From positions 1 through 64,000 of the forward strand of contig NZ_JALKAL010000005.1 in assembly GCF_023015765.1 (NCBI RefSeq): a stretch of DNA of 64,000 nucleotides, given 5' to 3'. The DNA is from Ornithinimicrobium sp. F0845 (GTDB taxonomy: Bacteria > Actinomycetota > Actinomycetes > Actinomycetales > Dermatophilaceae). Below the pieces are notes generated by a model. That model was not told the origin of the DNA, did not search any database, and worked only from the letters and a program-made list of their open reading frames with translations. Of the stretch, positions 46,506 through 58,768 are shown piece by piece. Made by a program: the position numbers and the translations under genes. The number at the start of each line of letters is the position of its first letter. Positions within the stretch are counted from its first letter, which is position 1.

Positions 46506-46569
46506 GTGGCGCCCGGGGGATCATCAGCGAGAGCACCGTGGCACCCGGGGGACCATCAGCGAGAGCACC
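46506..46569 (-). repeat. 32-bp tandem duplication at the 3' end of the MFS gene
   Basis: Copies 46506-46537 and 46538-46569 match at 30 of 32 bases. The stop codon (46524-46526) falls inside the distal copy only because the duplication shifts the frame by two; in the unshifted frame that copy continues LMIPRAPQRQPEAVPAP. Confidence 0.9.
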
Positions 46570-47828
46570 GTTGCCCCCAGGCACAGCGCCCCGGCGGTCA
46601 GCCAGGCGTAGGTGTAGGAACCTTGCGTGTCCCGGATCAGGCCGGCGCCGGTGGCCGCGACCGCGGCACCTACCTGGTGGGAGGCGAAGACCCAGCCGAA
46701 GACCATCGGTGCCCGCTCCCCGAAGTGCTGCTGGCACAGCGCCACGGTCGGCGGCACCGTGGCCACCCAGTCCAGGCCGTAGAAGATGATGAACGCCCAC
46801 ATGCTCGGGTGCACGTCAGGACCGAAGAGCGCGGGCAGCGCCATCAGCGACAGCCCGCGCAGGGTGTAGTAGACGGCCAGCAGGATCCGCGGGTCGACCT
46901 TGTCGGTCAGGTAGCCGCTGCCGATCGTCCCCACGATGTCGACGAGGCCGATCACGGCCAGCAGGCTCGCCGCCGCCGTCAAGGGCATCCCGTGGTCGTG
47001 GGCCGCCGGCACGAAGTGGGTGCCGACCAGGCCGTTCGTGGAGGCGCCGCAGATCGCGAAACCGCCCGCAAACAGCCAGAAGGTGCGCGACCGGGCGGCC
47101 TCGCGCAGGCTGGTCAGCGCCAGCGCGGCCGCGTTGCCGGTGCGCTCGACGGGAGCGGTCGTCGGGTGCTCGGCGTCCGCTCCGTAGGCCTCGAGCCCCA
47201 CGTCGTGCGGATGGTCGCGCACGACGAGGAGCACGAGGGGGAGCACGGCCATCGCGCTGACGCTGACCAGGATCGCCGGTGTCCGCCAGCCGTGGTGCGT
47301 CGCGAGCCACGCAACGGCCGGGAGGAAGATGAGCTGACCGGTGGCCCCTGCCGCGGTGAGGACACCGCTCACCAGGCCGCGGCGCGCGACGAACCACCGG
47401 GTCACCAGGGTGGCCATGAAGGCCATCGAGATGGAGCCCGCGCCGACCCCCACGACCACGCCCCAGAGTAGCCAGAGCTGCCAGACCTGCGTCATCAGGA
47501 CGGTGAGGCCGCTGCCGGTGGAGAGCAGGGGCAGCGCCACGGCCAGCACGGGTCGGATCCCGAAGCGGTCCATGAGTGCCGCGGCGAACGGGGAGAACAG
47601 GCCGAAGAGCACCAGGTTGATGGAGACCGCCACCCCGATGGTGCCGTGCGACCACCCGAACTCGGTGTGCAGCGGGTCGATGAGCACTCCGGGCACGGAC
47701 CGGAAGCCGGCGGCGCCGACCATCGAGACGAAGCCGGCGAGGGCGACCCACCAGGCGCGGTGCACCCGCGGTCGCCGAGGTGAGTCAGGGCCGCGGCGAG
47801 GGGCTCGCAGGTCGGGAGCGATCGTCAT
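46524..47828 (-). CDS. MFS transporter, monocarboxylate/oxalate-formate antiporter-like
   Basis: A 434-residue protein with twelve predicted membrane helices, the loop motif DRFGIRP after helix 2 and GYLTDKVDPR after helix 8. The form resembles MCT/OxlT-type major facilitators. The ATG at 47828 stands six bases after CACACT and is preferred to an upstream start. It is divergent from the GlxA-type regulator, which may control it. The last residues (VPRVPRCSR) come from a frameshifting 32-bp duplication and replace an apparent older tail. Substrate is unknown. Confidence 0.85.
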   Translation of the reverse strand: MTIAPDLRAPRRGPDSPRRPRVHRAWWVALAGFVSMVGAAGFRSVPGVLIDPLHTEFGWSHGTIGVAVSINLVLFGLFSPFAAALMDRFGIRPVLAVALPLLSTGSGLTVLMTQVWQLWLLWGVVVGVGAGSISMAFMATLVTRWFVARRGLVSGVLTAAGATGQLIFLPAVAWLATHHGWRTPAILVSVSAMAVLPLVLLVVRDHPHDVGLEAYGADAEHPTTAPVERTGNAAALALTSLREAARSRTFWLFAGGFAICGASTNGLVGTHFVPAAHDHGMPLTAAASLLAVIGLVDIVGTIGSGYLTDKVDPRILLAVYYTLRGLSLMALPALFGPDVHPSMWAFIIFYGLDWVATVPPTVALCQQHFGERAPMVFGWVFASHQVGAAVAATGAGLIRDTQGSYTYAWLTAGALCLGATVLSLMVPRVPRCSR

Positions 47829-47899
47829 ACTGGAAGTGTGTGGTGCCGGACCCACGCAGGACGAGTGGCGAATAAGCCACTATGTGTAAACTTTCGGCC
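47829..47899. promoter_or_regulatory. Divergent MFS/GlxA control region with leaderless promoters both ways
   Basis: The 71-base gap holds CACACT six bases from the MFS ATG (47835-47840, minus), TAAACT seven bases from the regulator GTG (47887-47892), and a palindrome AGTGGC-N6-GCCACT (47864-47881) just upstream of TAAACT. The palindrome is a candidate autoregulatory operator. Confidence 0.6.
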
Positions 47900-48890
47900 G
47901 TGTCTCACCGCCGCCGTCCCCACCGGGTCGTCGTCCTGTGCGTCGACCCGCTCGTCGGCTTCGACATGACCATCGCCCCGCAGGTCCTCGAGGCGGCGCG
48001 GGATGCCGAGGGCGAGCGGCTGTATGACGTGCGGGTCGCCTCCCTCGACGGGGGACCGGTGCGCACCCACAAGGGCTATGCCGTGCTGCCCGACCACGGT
48101 CCGGAGGCGCTGTCCTGGGCGCAGACGGTGATCGTCCCGGGCATGAAGGACCCGACCATCCGTGAGGAAGGGCGGGCCACGCCCGAGCTCGAGGCCGCGT
48201 GGGCGCGGCTGCGGCCGGGGACCCGGCAGGTCTCGGTGTGCACCGGCGCCTTCGTGCTGGGTGCGCTCGGGGTGCTCGACGGCCTGCGCGCGACCACGCA
48301 CTGGGAGTATGTCGACGACTTCCGCCGCCTGTTCCCTCGCGTGCGGCTGGACCCCGACGTGCTCTTCGTCGACGAGGGCGACGTGCTCACCTCGGCCGGG
48401 CTGGGGGCGGGGGTGGACCTGTGTCTGCACCTGATCCGGCGGGACTTCGGCGTCCGGGCGGCCAACCACGCGGCCCGGGGCTGTGTGGTGCCGCCGTGGC
48501 GGGAGGGCGGGCAGGCCCAGTTCATCGAGCACCCCGTCCCTCGCCGGTCGGACCAGTCGACCTCGGCGACCCGCGTGTGGGCGCGCGCCAACCTGCGGAC
48601 GGTCGCGCGGGTCGAGGACCTGGTCAGGCACGCGCGGATGAGCGAGCGCACCCTCAGCCGACGGTTCCGCGAGGAGACCGGGATGTCCCCGCAGCAGTGG
48701 CTGCTGCAGGCGCGGCTCGACCGCGCGCTGGAGCTGCTCGAGCGGAGCGACCTGCCGGTCGACCGGGTCGCTGAAGAAGCCGGCTTCGGCACCGCCGCGG
48801 CCTTCCGGCAGCGGATGCGCGCCAGCCTGGGCACGACACCGCAGGCCTACCGGCGGACCTTCGCCGGGCCCGGTCACCAGGCCGAGCGGC

Positions 48891-51844
<2,954 letters not shown>

Positions 51845-51857
51845 TCAAGCGGCCGTC

Positions 51858-51965
51858 CTCCCAGCACCGCGCGCCTCCCGTCCGCCCGCCTCGCCTCCGG
51901 CCCGCCTCGCCTCCCGCCCGCCTCGCCTCCCGTCCGCCCGCGCGCCTCCCGCCCGCCTCGCCCCG
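51858..51965 (+). repeat. C-rich degenerate tandem tract left of the AbiEi/DUF559-like gene
   Basis: About 108 bases made of variants of CCGCCTCGCCTCCCG. It has almost no A and ends at the left palindrome. A tract of comparable, complementary bias lies beyond the right palindrome. Confidence 0.75.
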
Positions 51966-52015
51966 CTTATGTCCTGCATCTGCAGGCCCCTGGCCCTGGG
52001 GATGCAGGACACAAG
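51966..52015. repeat. Left flanking palindrome (TGTCCTGCATC core)
   Basis: Fifteen-base arms 51966-51980 and 52001-52015 pair with one mismatch. The core TGTCCTGCATC/GATGCAGGACA is shared with the palindrome on the other side of the gene. It lies between two divergent genes, where a terminator would make little sense. Confidence 0.85.
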
Positions 52016-52095
52016 ATCGCGCCCTCGTCCGGGGTCGGCCCCGTGCTGACGCTCTGTCCACAGGGCGTCAGCGCTATAGGCGCGAATGAGCAACG

Positions 52096-53058
52096 ATGGC
52101 GGCCATGCGCGACCCACAGCAGGAGGTCAGGGCACTCGCTCCTGCCGAGCGGCGGGAGATGGTGGCGCGCGAACTCGGTGCCCGGCACCACGGGGTCGCG
52201 CGTCTTGACGAGTTGTATGACCTCGGACTGACCTACGACCAGGTGCTCGCGGAGACCTCAGCCGGACGCTGGCACCGCCTGGGTCGACGATCCATCAGCC
52301 TCTCCGGACCCGAGCCAGGCCGAGAGGCGTCATGGTCCGTTGCCGTCTGGGAGTCCGGGTCGGGAGCTGTGCTCGACGGACCATCGTCGCTGCTCGCCGC
52401 CGGGCTGCGGTCCTGGGAGGAGCGCGTGGTGCATATCAGCATGCCGCGCGGCGCTCGGACGTATCCGCGTGACGGGGTGCGCGTCCATGAGCAGCGTCGG
52501 ATGGGCCGGACCCTTACCACCGACCCGCCTCGCACCGCCCCGGAGGTCGCGGTCGTGCGCGCGGCGGGGTGGGCGACGTCGGACCGGCAGGCGCTGACCG
52601 TCCTGGCGATGTCGGTGCAACAGCGCATCGTGCTGCCACGTCGCCTCCTCGGGGAGTGGGAGTCGACCCAGCGGCACCGGCGCGGTGCGCTGTTGGCCGA
52701 GGCCATTCCCCTGGTCTGCGACGGCGCGCATGCACTCGGTGAGCTGGACTTCGCCCGGGCATGCCGACGGCACGGGCTGCCGGAGCCATCACGCCAGACG
52801 CCGCGGCGCACCTCCCAGGGGCTGATCTACCTGGACGTCTGGTTCGACGACTACGACGTCCACGCCGAGATCAACGGTGCACAGCATTACGCAGGCCTCG
52901 GCCCCGTCGCCGACGCGCGACGCCGCAACGACCGCACGCTGGCCAGCGATCTGACGATCGAGATTCCCGTGCTCGGCCTGCTGGTCGATGAGGCCGCGTT
53001 CCTCGCGCAGATAGCCGAGGCTCTGCGCCAACGCGGCTGGGGCGGACGCACCGCGTGA
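52096..53058 (+). CDS. Solitary AbiEi-like/DUF559-like protein
   Basis: A 320-residue protein. Residues about 15-75 look like the winged-helix N-terminal domain of type IV AbiEi antitoxins (ARLDELYDLGLTYDQVLAETSAGRWHRLG is the region; key GRWxRLG). The C-terminal 70 residues resemble the Vsr-like DUF559 nuclease fold: YLDVWFDDYDVHAEINGAQHY supplies the Asp and Glu-x-Asn pattern. No AbiEii-type toxin gene is adjacent. Upstream TATAGG may serve as -10; no Shine-Dalgarno sequence is clear, and an ATG at 52105 is possible. Palindromes with a shared core flank it. Such proteins are common and untested in actinobacteria. Confidence 0.7.
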   Translation: MAAMRDPQQEVRALAPAERREMVARELGARHHGVARLDELYDLGLTYDQVLAETSAGRWHRLGRRSISLSGPEPGREASWSVAVWESGSGAVLDGPSSLLAAGLRSWEERVVHISMPRGARTYPRDGVRVHEQRRMGRTLTTDPPRTAPEVAVVRAAGWATSDRQALTVLAMSVQQRIVLPRRLLGEWESTQRHRRGALLAEAIPLVCDGAHALGELDFARACRRHGLPEPSRQTPRRTSQGLIYLDVWFDDYDVHAEINGAQHYAGLGPVADARRRNDRTLASDLTIEIPVLGLLVDEAAFLAQIAEALRQRGWGGRTA

Positions 53059-53081
53059 TGTCGCCGTCCGCGGTCACGCAC

Positions 53082-53127
53082 TATGTCCTGCATCCCCAGG
53101 GTCAGAGCCCCGAGGATGCAGGACATA
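53082..53127. repeat. Right flanking palindrome (TGTCCTGCATC core)
   Basis: Perfect 14-bp arms 53082-53095 and 53114-53127. It could also end transcription of the flanked gene and of convergent leuD. The arms match those of the left palindrome over at least 11 bases on each side. Confidence 0.88.
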
Positions 53128-53250
53128 AGCAGCGGGACGCGACGGGCGGGCGGCGGCGGGACGCGACGGGCGGCGACGGGCGGCGAGCAGCGGGCAGGGA
53201 CGCGGCAGCGGGCGGCGGCGAGGCTGCTGGAGGCAACCCGCCGCCCCCGG
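53128..53250 (+). repeat. G-rich degenerate tandem tract right of the AbiEi/DUF559-like gene
   Basis: About 120 bases of variants of GGGACGCGACGGGCGGCG, running from the right palindrome almost to the leuD stop codon. It mirrors the C-rich tract on the left, as if the whole segment had inverted ends. Confidence 0.7.
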
Positions 53251-53253
53251 GCC

Positions 53254-53853
53254 TCAGTCGGTCGCGGCGGTGACGACCGGCTTGTAGGCCGGCCGGCCCG
53301 CCTCGAAGGCGGTGATGTCGTCCTCGTGCTGCAGCGTGAGGGAGATGTCGTCCAGGCCGTTGAGCAGGCGCCAGGCGACGTAGTCGTCGACCTGGAAGGT
53401 GGTGACGATGTCGCCGGCGGTGACGGTGCGCGCCTCCAGGTCGACGGTGACGCTCGCGCCGGGCTCGTTCTCCAGGTACTTCAGGATGAGCTCGACGTCG
53501 GGCTGGGCGACCTGGGCGGTCAGCAGGCCGCCCTTGCCGCTGTTGCCGCGGAAGATGTCGCCGAACCGGGAGGCGATCACGACGCGGAAGCCGAACTGCT
53601 GCAGCGCCCAGACGGCGTGCTCGCGGCTGGACCCCGTGCCGAAGTCGGGGCCGGTCACCAGGACCGAGCCCCCGGCATACTGCTCCTGGTTGAGCACGAA
53701 CGAGGGGTCCTCGCGCCAGCGGCTGAACAGGCCCTCCTCGAAGCCGGTGCGGCTGACCCGCTTGAGCCAGTGGGCCGGGATGATCTGGTCGGTGTCCACG
53801 TTGCTGCGGCGCAGCGGCACGCCGACGCCGGTGTGGGTGGTGAACTTCTCCAT
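53254..53853 (-). CDS. leuD: 3-isopropylmalate dehydratase small subunit
   Basis: A 199-residue swivel-domain subunit with [18 protein letters not shown] and [17 protein letters not shown]. With LeuC it isomerises 2- to 3-isopropylmalate. ATG at 53853 shares its A with the leuC TGA, so the two are coupled. A GGCATACTGC near copy at 53674 is read in the phase CAG-TAT-GCC. Confidence 0.96.
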   Translation of the reverse strand: MEKFTTHTGVGVPLRRSNVDTDQIIPAHWLKRVSRTGFEEGLFSRWREDPSFVLNQEQYAGGSVLVTGPDFGTGSSREHAVWALQQFGFRVVIASRFGDIFRGNSGKGGLLTAQVAQPDVELILKYLENEPGASVTVDLEARTVTAGDIVTTFQVDDYVAWRLLNGLDDISLTLQHEDDITAFEAGRPAYKPVVTAATD

Positions 53854-55319
53854 CAGGCCGACACCCCCTCGTGCGTGGAGGGAGTATGCCGGGCGCGCCG
53901 GTCAGCGGTGCCGCTCGGGTCCGCGGGGGGCAGGTCCGTGGGGGAGGACAGGTGACCGGTGATGGCGGTGGCCGCCGCGACGGAGGGGCTGACCAGGTGG
54001 GTGCGTGAGCGGGCGCCCTGCCGGCCCTCGAAGTTGCGGTTGGACGTCGAGGCGCAGCGCTCCTGCGGGGCGAGCTGGTCGGGGTTCATGCCCAGGCACA
54101 TCGAGCAGCCCGCCAGGCGCCACTCGGCGCCGGCGTCGAGGAAGACCTGGTCCAGGCCCTCGGCCTCGGCCTGCAGCTTGACGGCGTGGGAGCCCGGGAC
54201 GACCATCATCCGCAGGCTGTCGGCGATGGTCCGTCCGCGCAGCACGTCGGCCGCGGCGCGCAGGTCCTCGATGCGGCCGTTGGTGCAGGACCCGAGGAAG
54301 ACCGCATCCACCGAGATGTCGCGCATCCGCGTGCCAGGGGCTAAGTCCATATACTCCAGCGCCCGCTGCGCGTTGCCGCGGGCGTCGTCGTCGCCGAGGG
54401 CGGCCGGGTCGGGCACGACGTCGTCGAGGGTGACGGACTGACCCGGGTTGGTGCCCCAGGTCACGTAGGGCGTCAGCGTGGCGGCGTCGATGACGATCTC
54501 CTCGTCGAAGACCGCGTCGTCGTCGGTGCGCAGCTGCCGCCACGCCTCCACCGCGGCGTCCCAGTCGGCGCCGGTGGGGGCGTGCGGGCGGCCCTTGACG
54601 TAGGCGAAGGTCGTCTCGTCCGGGGCGACCATGCCGGCGCGCGCCCCGGCCTCGATCGACATGTTGCAGATCGTCATGCGGCCCTCCATGGAGAGCGCCT
54701 CGATCGCCTCACCGCGGTACTCCAGCACGTAGCCCTGCCCGCCGCCGGTCCCGATCCGGTTGATCACCGCCAGGATGATGTCCTTGGCCGTGGCGCCCTC
54801 GGCCAGCTGGCCGTTGACCGTGATCGCCATCGTCCGGAACGGCTTGAGCGGCAGCGTCTGGGTGGCCAGCACGTGCTCCACCTCGGAGGTGCCGATGCCG
54901 AACGCCAGCGCCCCGAACGCGCCGTGGGTCGAGGTGTGGGAGTCGCCGCACACGATCGTCATCCCCGGCTGGGTCAGCCCCAGCTCCGGGCCGATCACGT
55001 GCACGATGCCCTGCCCGAGACGCCCCCGGCGGTGGTGCACGATGCCGAACTCGGCGCAGTTGGCGGTCAGCGCCTCCAGCTGGGTCTTGCTGATCAGGTC
55101 CAGCACCGGACCCGGCGTCGTGGGCACGTTGTGGTCCTCGGTGGCGACCGTCAGGTCGGGGCGGCGCACCGTCCGGCCGGCGGCCTTCAGCCCCTCGAAC
55201 GCCTGCGGGCTGGTCACCTCGTGCACCAGGTGCAGGTCGATGTAAAGGAGGTCTGGTTCACCCTCCGCCTGTCGCACCACGTGCGAACGCCAGACCTTCT
55301 CAGCCAGCGTGTGTCCCAT
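53853..55319 (-). CDS. leuC: 3-isopropylmalate dehydratase large subunit
   Basis: A 488-residue aconitase-family subunit. The cluster-binding cysteines are in FLGSCTNGR and [32 protein letters not shown] and TEDHNVPT are also conserved. ATG at 55319 has GGAGGAG directly before it. It heads leuC-leuD. In many actinobacteria an IclR gene (ndgR) is divergent from leuC; here an M15-like gene takes that place. The last 25 residues are a variable Pro/Ser tail. Confidence 0.96.
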   Translation of the reverse strand: MGHTLAEKVWRSHVVRQAEGEPDLLYIDLHLVHEVTSPQAFEGLKAAGRTVRRPDLTVATEDHNVPTTPGPVLDLISKTQLEALTANCAEFGIVHHRRGRLGQGIVHVIGPELGLTQPGMTIVCGDSHTSTHGAFGALAFGIGTSEVEHVLATQTLPLKPFRTMAITVNGQLAEGATAKDIILAVINRIGTGGGQGYVLEYRGEAIEALSMEGRMTICNMSIEAGARAGMVAPDETTFAYVKGRPHAPTGADWDAAVEAWRQLRTDDDAVFDEEIVIDAATLTPYVTWGTNPGQSVTLDDVVPDPAALGDDDARGNAQRALEYMDLAPGTRMRDISVDAVFLGSCTNGRIEDLRAAADVLRGRTIADSLRMMVVPGSHAVKLQAEAEGLDQVFLDAGAEWRLAGCSMCLGMNPDQLAPQERCASTSNRNFEGRQGARSRTHLVSPSVAAATAITGHLSSPTDLPPADPSGTADRRARHTPSTHEGVSA

Positions 55320-55380
55320 TGCTCCTCCTCCACAAACAGATCACGGCCGTGCACCCCTGTCGGTGCCGGCCCTCGTGGGT

Positions 55381-55386
55381 CACACT
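55381..55386 (+). promoter_or_regulatory. Leaderless -10 element of the M15-like gene
   Basis: CACACT, six bases, then ATG at 55393. The same hexamer and spacing precede the MFS gene. Confidence 0.5.
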
Positions 55387-55392
55387 GTATCC

Positions 55393-56325
55393 ATGCCACC
55401 TGACGTGGCGGAAAGCGCTCCTCGGAAAGGGGTCGTCGTGGCGACTGCGAAGTCCTTCAACGGCCTGGCGGTGCTGGCGGACTATCCAGAGGCCAGCTTC
55501 ACGGCGCCGGGCTGGAAGGTGGTCTACGGCCGCTCGCGTGCGGTCTGCGTGATCCTCGAGGCCTGGGCCCGGCGCTGGCACGAGGAGGTCGAGCCCATCG
55601 CCACCTCGCACCGGGACAACTGGTTCAAACCCCGGGAGCGTCGGTCGAAGACCAAGTCGGGGGCCTTCGACCTCATCGGGATCCACGCCTACCGGCCACC
55701 CGGCACCACCGTCGGCACGGGCGACCAGAGCAACCGCCGATCCGGCTCGGCGATCGACATCAACGGTCACCTGCACCCCTACGAGGCGACTCACAACGGC
55801 CCCTACAGCGACGGGTTCACCCAGGCCGAGCGTGACCGGGTGCGGGCCATCGCGGACTCGGCCCGCGACGCGGAGGGACGCAGCATCGGGCGCTCCGGCC
55901 TCGACTTCGCCCGGGGCAAGCGGGACGGTATGCACCTGGAGATCGCCCCGGGGAGCACCACGGCGCAGATCACCCAGGCCGCCGCGGCCTTCGAGGAGGA
56001 GATCGGGCGCTCCTCGACCGCTGCCGTGTGGTTCCGCAACGCCTTCGGGCACGACGTCGCCCGGTTCCAGCAGTTCCTCGCCGACGGCGGCTTTGCGGTC
56101 GGGACCGTCGACGGCAAGGCGGGCAGGAACACGATCGCTGCCGTGGAGGCCTTCCAGACCGCCCGCGGCCTGGAGGTCGACGGGCGCGTCGGGCCCGACA
56201 CCCGCGGGGCCGCCGGGCTGGACGGCGCGCTGATCGCCGGCGGCGTCGATCTGCCCGACCCGGGCCCCACGGACGCGGCCGCCCAGGGGCTCGAGGGACC
56301 CATCGTGCAGACTGACGAGGAATAG
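55393..56325 (+). CDS. M15-peptidase-like protein with C-terminal peptidoglycan-binding domain; zinc His missing
   Basis: A 310-residue protein. The M15/VanY-like domain spans about residues 15-195 with GIHAYRPPG, SNRRSGSAIDINGHLHP and DGMHLEI. In the family the third residue of the SNH-x-SGTAID motif is a zinc-binding His; here it is Arg. The Asp (AID) and the last His (MHLE) remain. A PG_binding_1 domain (FQQFLADGGFAVGTVDGKAG and on) covers about 215-275. There is no signal peptide. Start is set by the leaderless promoter; a GTG 15 codons later is possible. It could be a phage-derived lysin or an inactive wall-binding protein. Confidence 0.75.
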   Translation: MPPDVAESAPRKGVVVATAKSFNGLAVLADYPEASFTAPGWKVVYGRSRAVCVILEAWARRWHEEVEPIATSHRDNWFKPRERRSKTKSGAFDLIGIHAYRPPGTTVGTGDQSNRRSGSAIDINGHLHPYEATHNGPYSDGFTQAERDRVRAIADSARDAEGRSIGRSGLDFARGKRDGMHLEIAPGSTTAQITQAAAAFEEEIGRSSTAAVWFRNAFGHDVARFQQFLADGGFAVGTVDGKAGRNTIAAVEAFQTARGLEVDGRVGPDTRGAAGLDGALIAGGVDLPDPGPTDAAAQGLEGPIVQTDEE

Positions 56326-56349
56326 GTCGGTGATTCCCAGGAGGACGAT

Positions 56350-57519
56350 GTGTCGCAGTCAGTCGCGCCGAGTGCAGCCGCAGGGACCGGGACGGTGCGC
56401 TCGCACCGGCTTGCCGTCATCGGCGGGGACGGGATCGGGCCGGAGGTCACGCAGGCCGCGCTGACCGTCCTCGACGCGGCGCAGGGACGCTTCGGGTTCA
56501 CGACCGAGCGCACCGAGGTCCCCCTGGGCGCCGACACCTATCTGGCCACCGGCGACCTGCTCACCCCGGACGCGGTCGAGCAGCTCCGTGCGCACGACGC
56601 CATCCTGTTCGGGGCGATCGGCAGCCCGCGGGTCACCCCGGGGATCCTCGAGCGGGGCATCATCCTGGCGCTGCGCGCCGAGCTGCACCAGGCCATCAAC
56701 CTGCGGCCGGTCCGTCTCTACCCCGGCGTCCCGACCCCGGTCGCCGGCCTGACCCCGGACCGGTGCGACCTGGTGGTCGTCCGCGAGAACTCCGAGGGCA
56801 GCTACGTCGGCGGCGGCAGCACCGTGCACCGCGGGACTCGCGCCGCCGTCGCCACCCAGGGGTCGACCAACACCTGGTATGCCGTGCACCGGGCCGTGGA
56901 CTTCGCCTTCCGTCTCGCAGAGCAGCGGCGGGGCCGGGTCACCCTCTGCCACAAGACCAACGTGCTGACCGAGGCCGGGGCCCTCTGGCTGGCGGTCGTC
57001 GACGAGGTGGCCGACCGGTTCCCGTCCGTCGAGCACGACTACGTGCACGTCGATGCCATGTGCATGCACCTGCCGGTCTCACCGGAGCGCTTCGACGTGG
57101 TGGTGACGGACAACCTGTTCGGCGACATCATCACCGACCTGGGGGCGGTGCTGCAGGGCGGTCTCGGAGTCGCCGCGAGTGGCAACCTCAACATCGAGGG
57201 GTCGGCGCCGAGCATGTTCGAGCCGGTGCACGGTTCGGCACCCGACATCCAGGGCAGGGGGTGGGCCAACCCGGCCGGCGCGGCGCTCTCCCTGGCGCTC
57301 TGCCTGGCCAGCCTCGGGGAGGGGGCGGCCGCGGCCGCCGTCGAGTCCGTCACCGCGGGCGTCCTCGCCGAGCTGCCGGCGCTCTCCGGCGAGGCGATGG
57401 GGGCCTCGACCACAGAGCTGGGCGAGCGGATCGCCGCAGGCGTGGCTCAGGACACCGGGGACGTCGAGAGCAGCCTGATGACACAGCTGGCGGCGGTGCA
57501 GGCGGGGCTCGCGGACTGA
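56350..57519 (+). CDS. leuB: 3-isopropylmalate dehydrogenase
   Basis: A 389-residue beta-decarboxylating dehydrogenase. It has VIGGDGIGPEV, the substrate-binding ILALRAELHQAINLRPVRLYPG, KTNVLT, VDAMCMHL and the NAD site FEPVHGSAPDIQGRG. It completes the leucine route from leuA, leuC and leuD in this window. GTG at 56350 follows AGGAGG. It lies 24 bases after the M15-like gene, so may be cotranscribed with it, an odd pairing. The N-terminal 18 residues are a variable extension. Confidence 0.95.
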   Translation: MSQSVAPSAAAGTGTVRSHRLAVIGGDGIGPEVTQAALTVLDAAQGRFGFTTERTEVPLGADTYLATGDLLTPDAVEQLRAHDAILFGAIGSPRVTPGILERGIILALRAELHQAINLRPVRLYPGVPTPVAGLTPDRCDLVVVRENSEGSYVGGGSTVHRGTRAAVATQGSTNTWYAVHRAVDFAFRLAEQRRGRVTLCHKTNVLTEAGALWLAVVDEVADRFPSVEHDYVHVDAMCMHLPVSPERFDVVVTDNLFGDIITDLGAVLQGGLGVAASGNLNIEGSAPSMFEPVHGSAPDIQGRGWANPAGAALSLALCLASLGEGAAAAAVESVTAGVLAELPALSGEAMGASTTELGERIAAGVAQDTGDVESSLMTQLAAVQAGLAD

Positions 57520-57565
57520 GGTCCTGTCAGGTTGACGGCCGACCCGCTGGCAGACTGTCCCCACC

Positions 57566-58768
57566 ATGACTGAGCAGCACACCACGGCACCGGTGCCGTT
57601 CCCCGCACGGGTCGTCGTCGACCTGGCCGCGATCGCCAGCAACGTCGGGGCCCTCCGGGAGCGGTCCGGCGCGGCCGGCGTGATGGCCGTGGTCAAGGCC
57701 GATGCCTACGGTCACGGCCTGGTCCCCGCCGCCCGCGCGGCGCTGGCCGGCGGCGCCTCCTGGCTGGGCGTCGCCCAGCTCCCCGAGGCGATCGCCCTGC
57801 GGGCCGCCGGCATCACCGCGCCGGTCCTGTCCTGGCTGCACGCCCCCGGGGCCGGCTTCGCCGAGGCGATCCGCGCCGACATCGACCTCGGGCTGTCGGC
57901 CGTCTGGATGCTCGACGAGGTCGCCGCCGCGGCCCGCACGACCGGCCGCACCGCACGGGTGCAGCTCAAGGTCGACACCGGGCTCGGGCGCAACGGGGCC
58001 TATCTGTTCCCCGCCTCGACGGGTGCTGCGACCGACTGGTCGGCCCTGGTCGACCTGGCCCGTCGGCTCGAGGCCGAGGAGGCCATTCGCGTCACCGGCC
58101 TGTTCACGCACTTCGCCTATGCCGATGCCCCGGACCACCCGACGGTCCGGGCGCAGCAGGAGGCCTTCGCCGAGGCGGTGGCGGAGGCAGAGCGGGCTGG
58201 GCTGCGCCCCGAGGTGCGGCACATGTCCAACTCGGCGGCCACGCTCACCACGCCGGCGGCTGCGTGGGACCTGGTCCGCCCGGGCCTGGCCGTCTACGGT
58301 CTCACCCCCGCGCCGGAGATCGGCAGCTCGAGCGACTTCGGGCTGGTCCCGGCCATGACCGCCCTGGCGCAGGTGTCGGTCGTCAAGCGGGTCCCCGGCG
58401 GGCAGGGCGTCTCCTACGGCCACACCTACACCACGACCGGGCCGACCACCCTCGTCGACATCCCGCTCGGCTACGCCGACGGCGTCCCGCGCCACGCCTC
58501 GGGCCTGGCGGAGGTCTTCGTCGGCGGGCAACGGCACCGCATCGCGGGCCGCGTGTGCATGGACCAGTTCGTCGTCGACGTCGGCGACCTCCCGGTCCGG
58601 GCCGGGCAGGAGGTCGTGCTCTTCGGGCCCGGCACCCGCGGAGAACCCACGGCCCAGGACTGGGCCGAGGCAGTCGGCACCATCAACTACGAGATCGTCA
58701 CCCGCTTCGGTCCCCGGGTTCCCCGGGAGTATGTCGGCGGGCCGGGTGGCGGGCAGGAGGCCCGGTGA
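57566..58768 (+). CDS. alr: Alanine racemase
   Basis: A 400-residue PLP enzyme. The PLP lysine is Lys44 in VVKADAYGHG, and the catalytic Tyr lies in GVSYGHTYTT of the C-terminal half. It supplies D-alanine for peptidoglycan. A possible -35 TTGACG is at 57532-57537. Its TGA overlaps the GTG of the hydrolase gene. alr-hydrolase-tsaE is the usual actinobacterial order. Confidence 0.96.
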   Translation: MTEQHTTAPVPFPARVVVDLAAIASNVGALRERSGAAGVMAVVKADAYGHGLVPAARAALAGGASWLGVAQLPEAIALRAAGITAPVLSWLHAPGAGFAEAIRADIDLGLSAVWMLDEVAAAARTTGRTARVQLKVDTGLGRNGAYLFPASTGAATDWSALVDLARRLEAEEAIRVTGLFTHFAYADAPDHPTVRAQQEAFAEAVAEAERAGLRPEVRHMSNSAATLTTPAAAWDLVRPGLAVYGLTPAPEIGSSSDFGLVPAMTALAQVSVVKRVPGGQGVSYGHTYTTTGPTTLVDIPLGYADGVPRHASGLAEVFVGGQRHRIAGRVCMDQFVVDVGDLPVRAGQEVVLFGPGTRGEPTAQDWAEAVGTINYEIVTRFGPRVPREYVGGPGGGQEAR

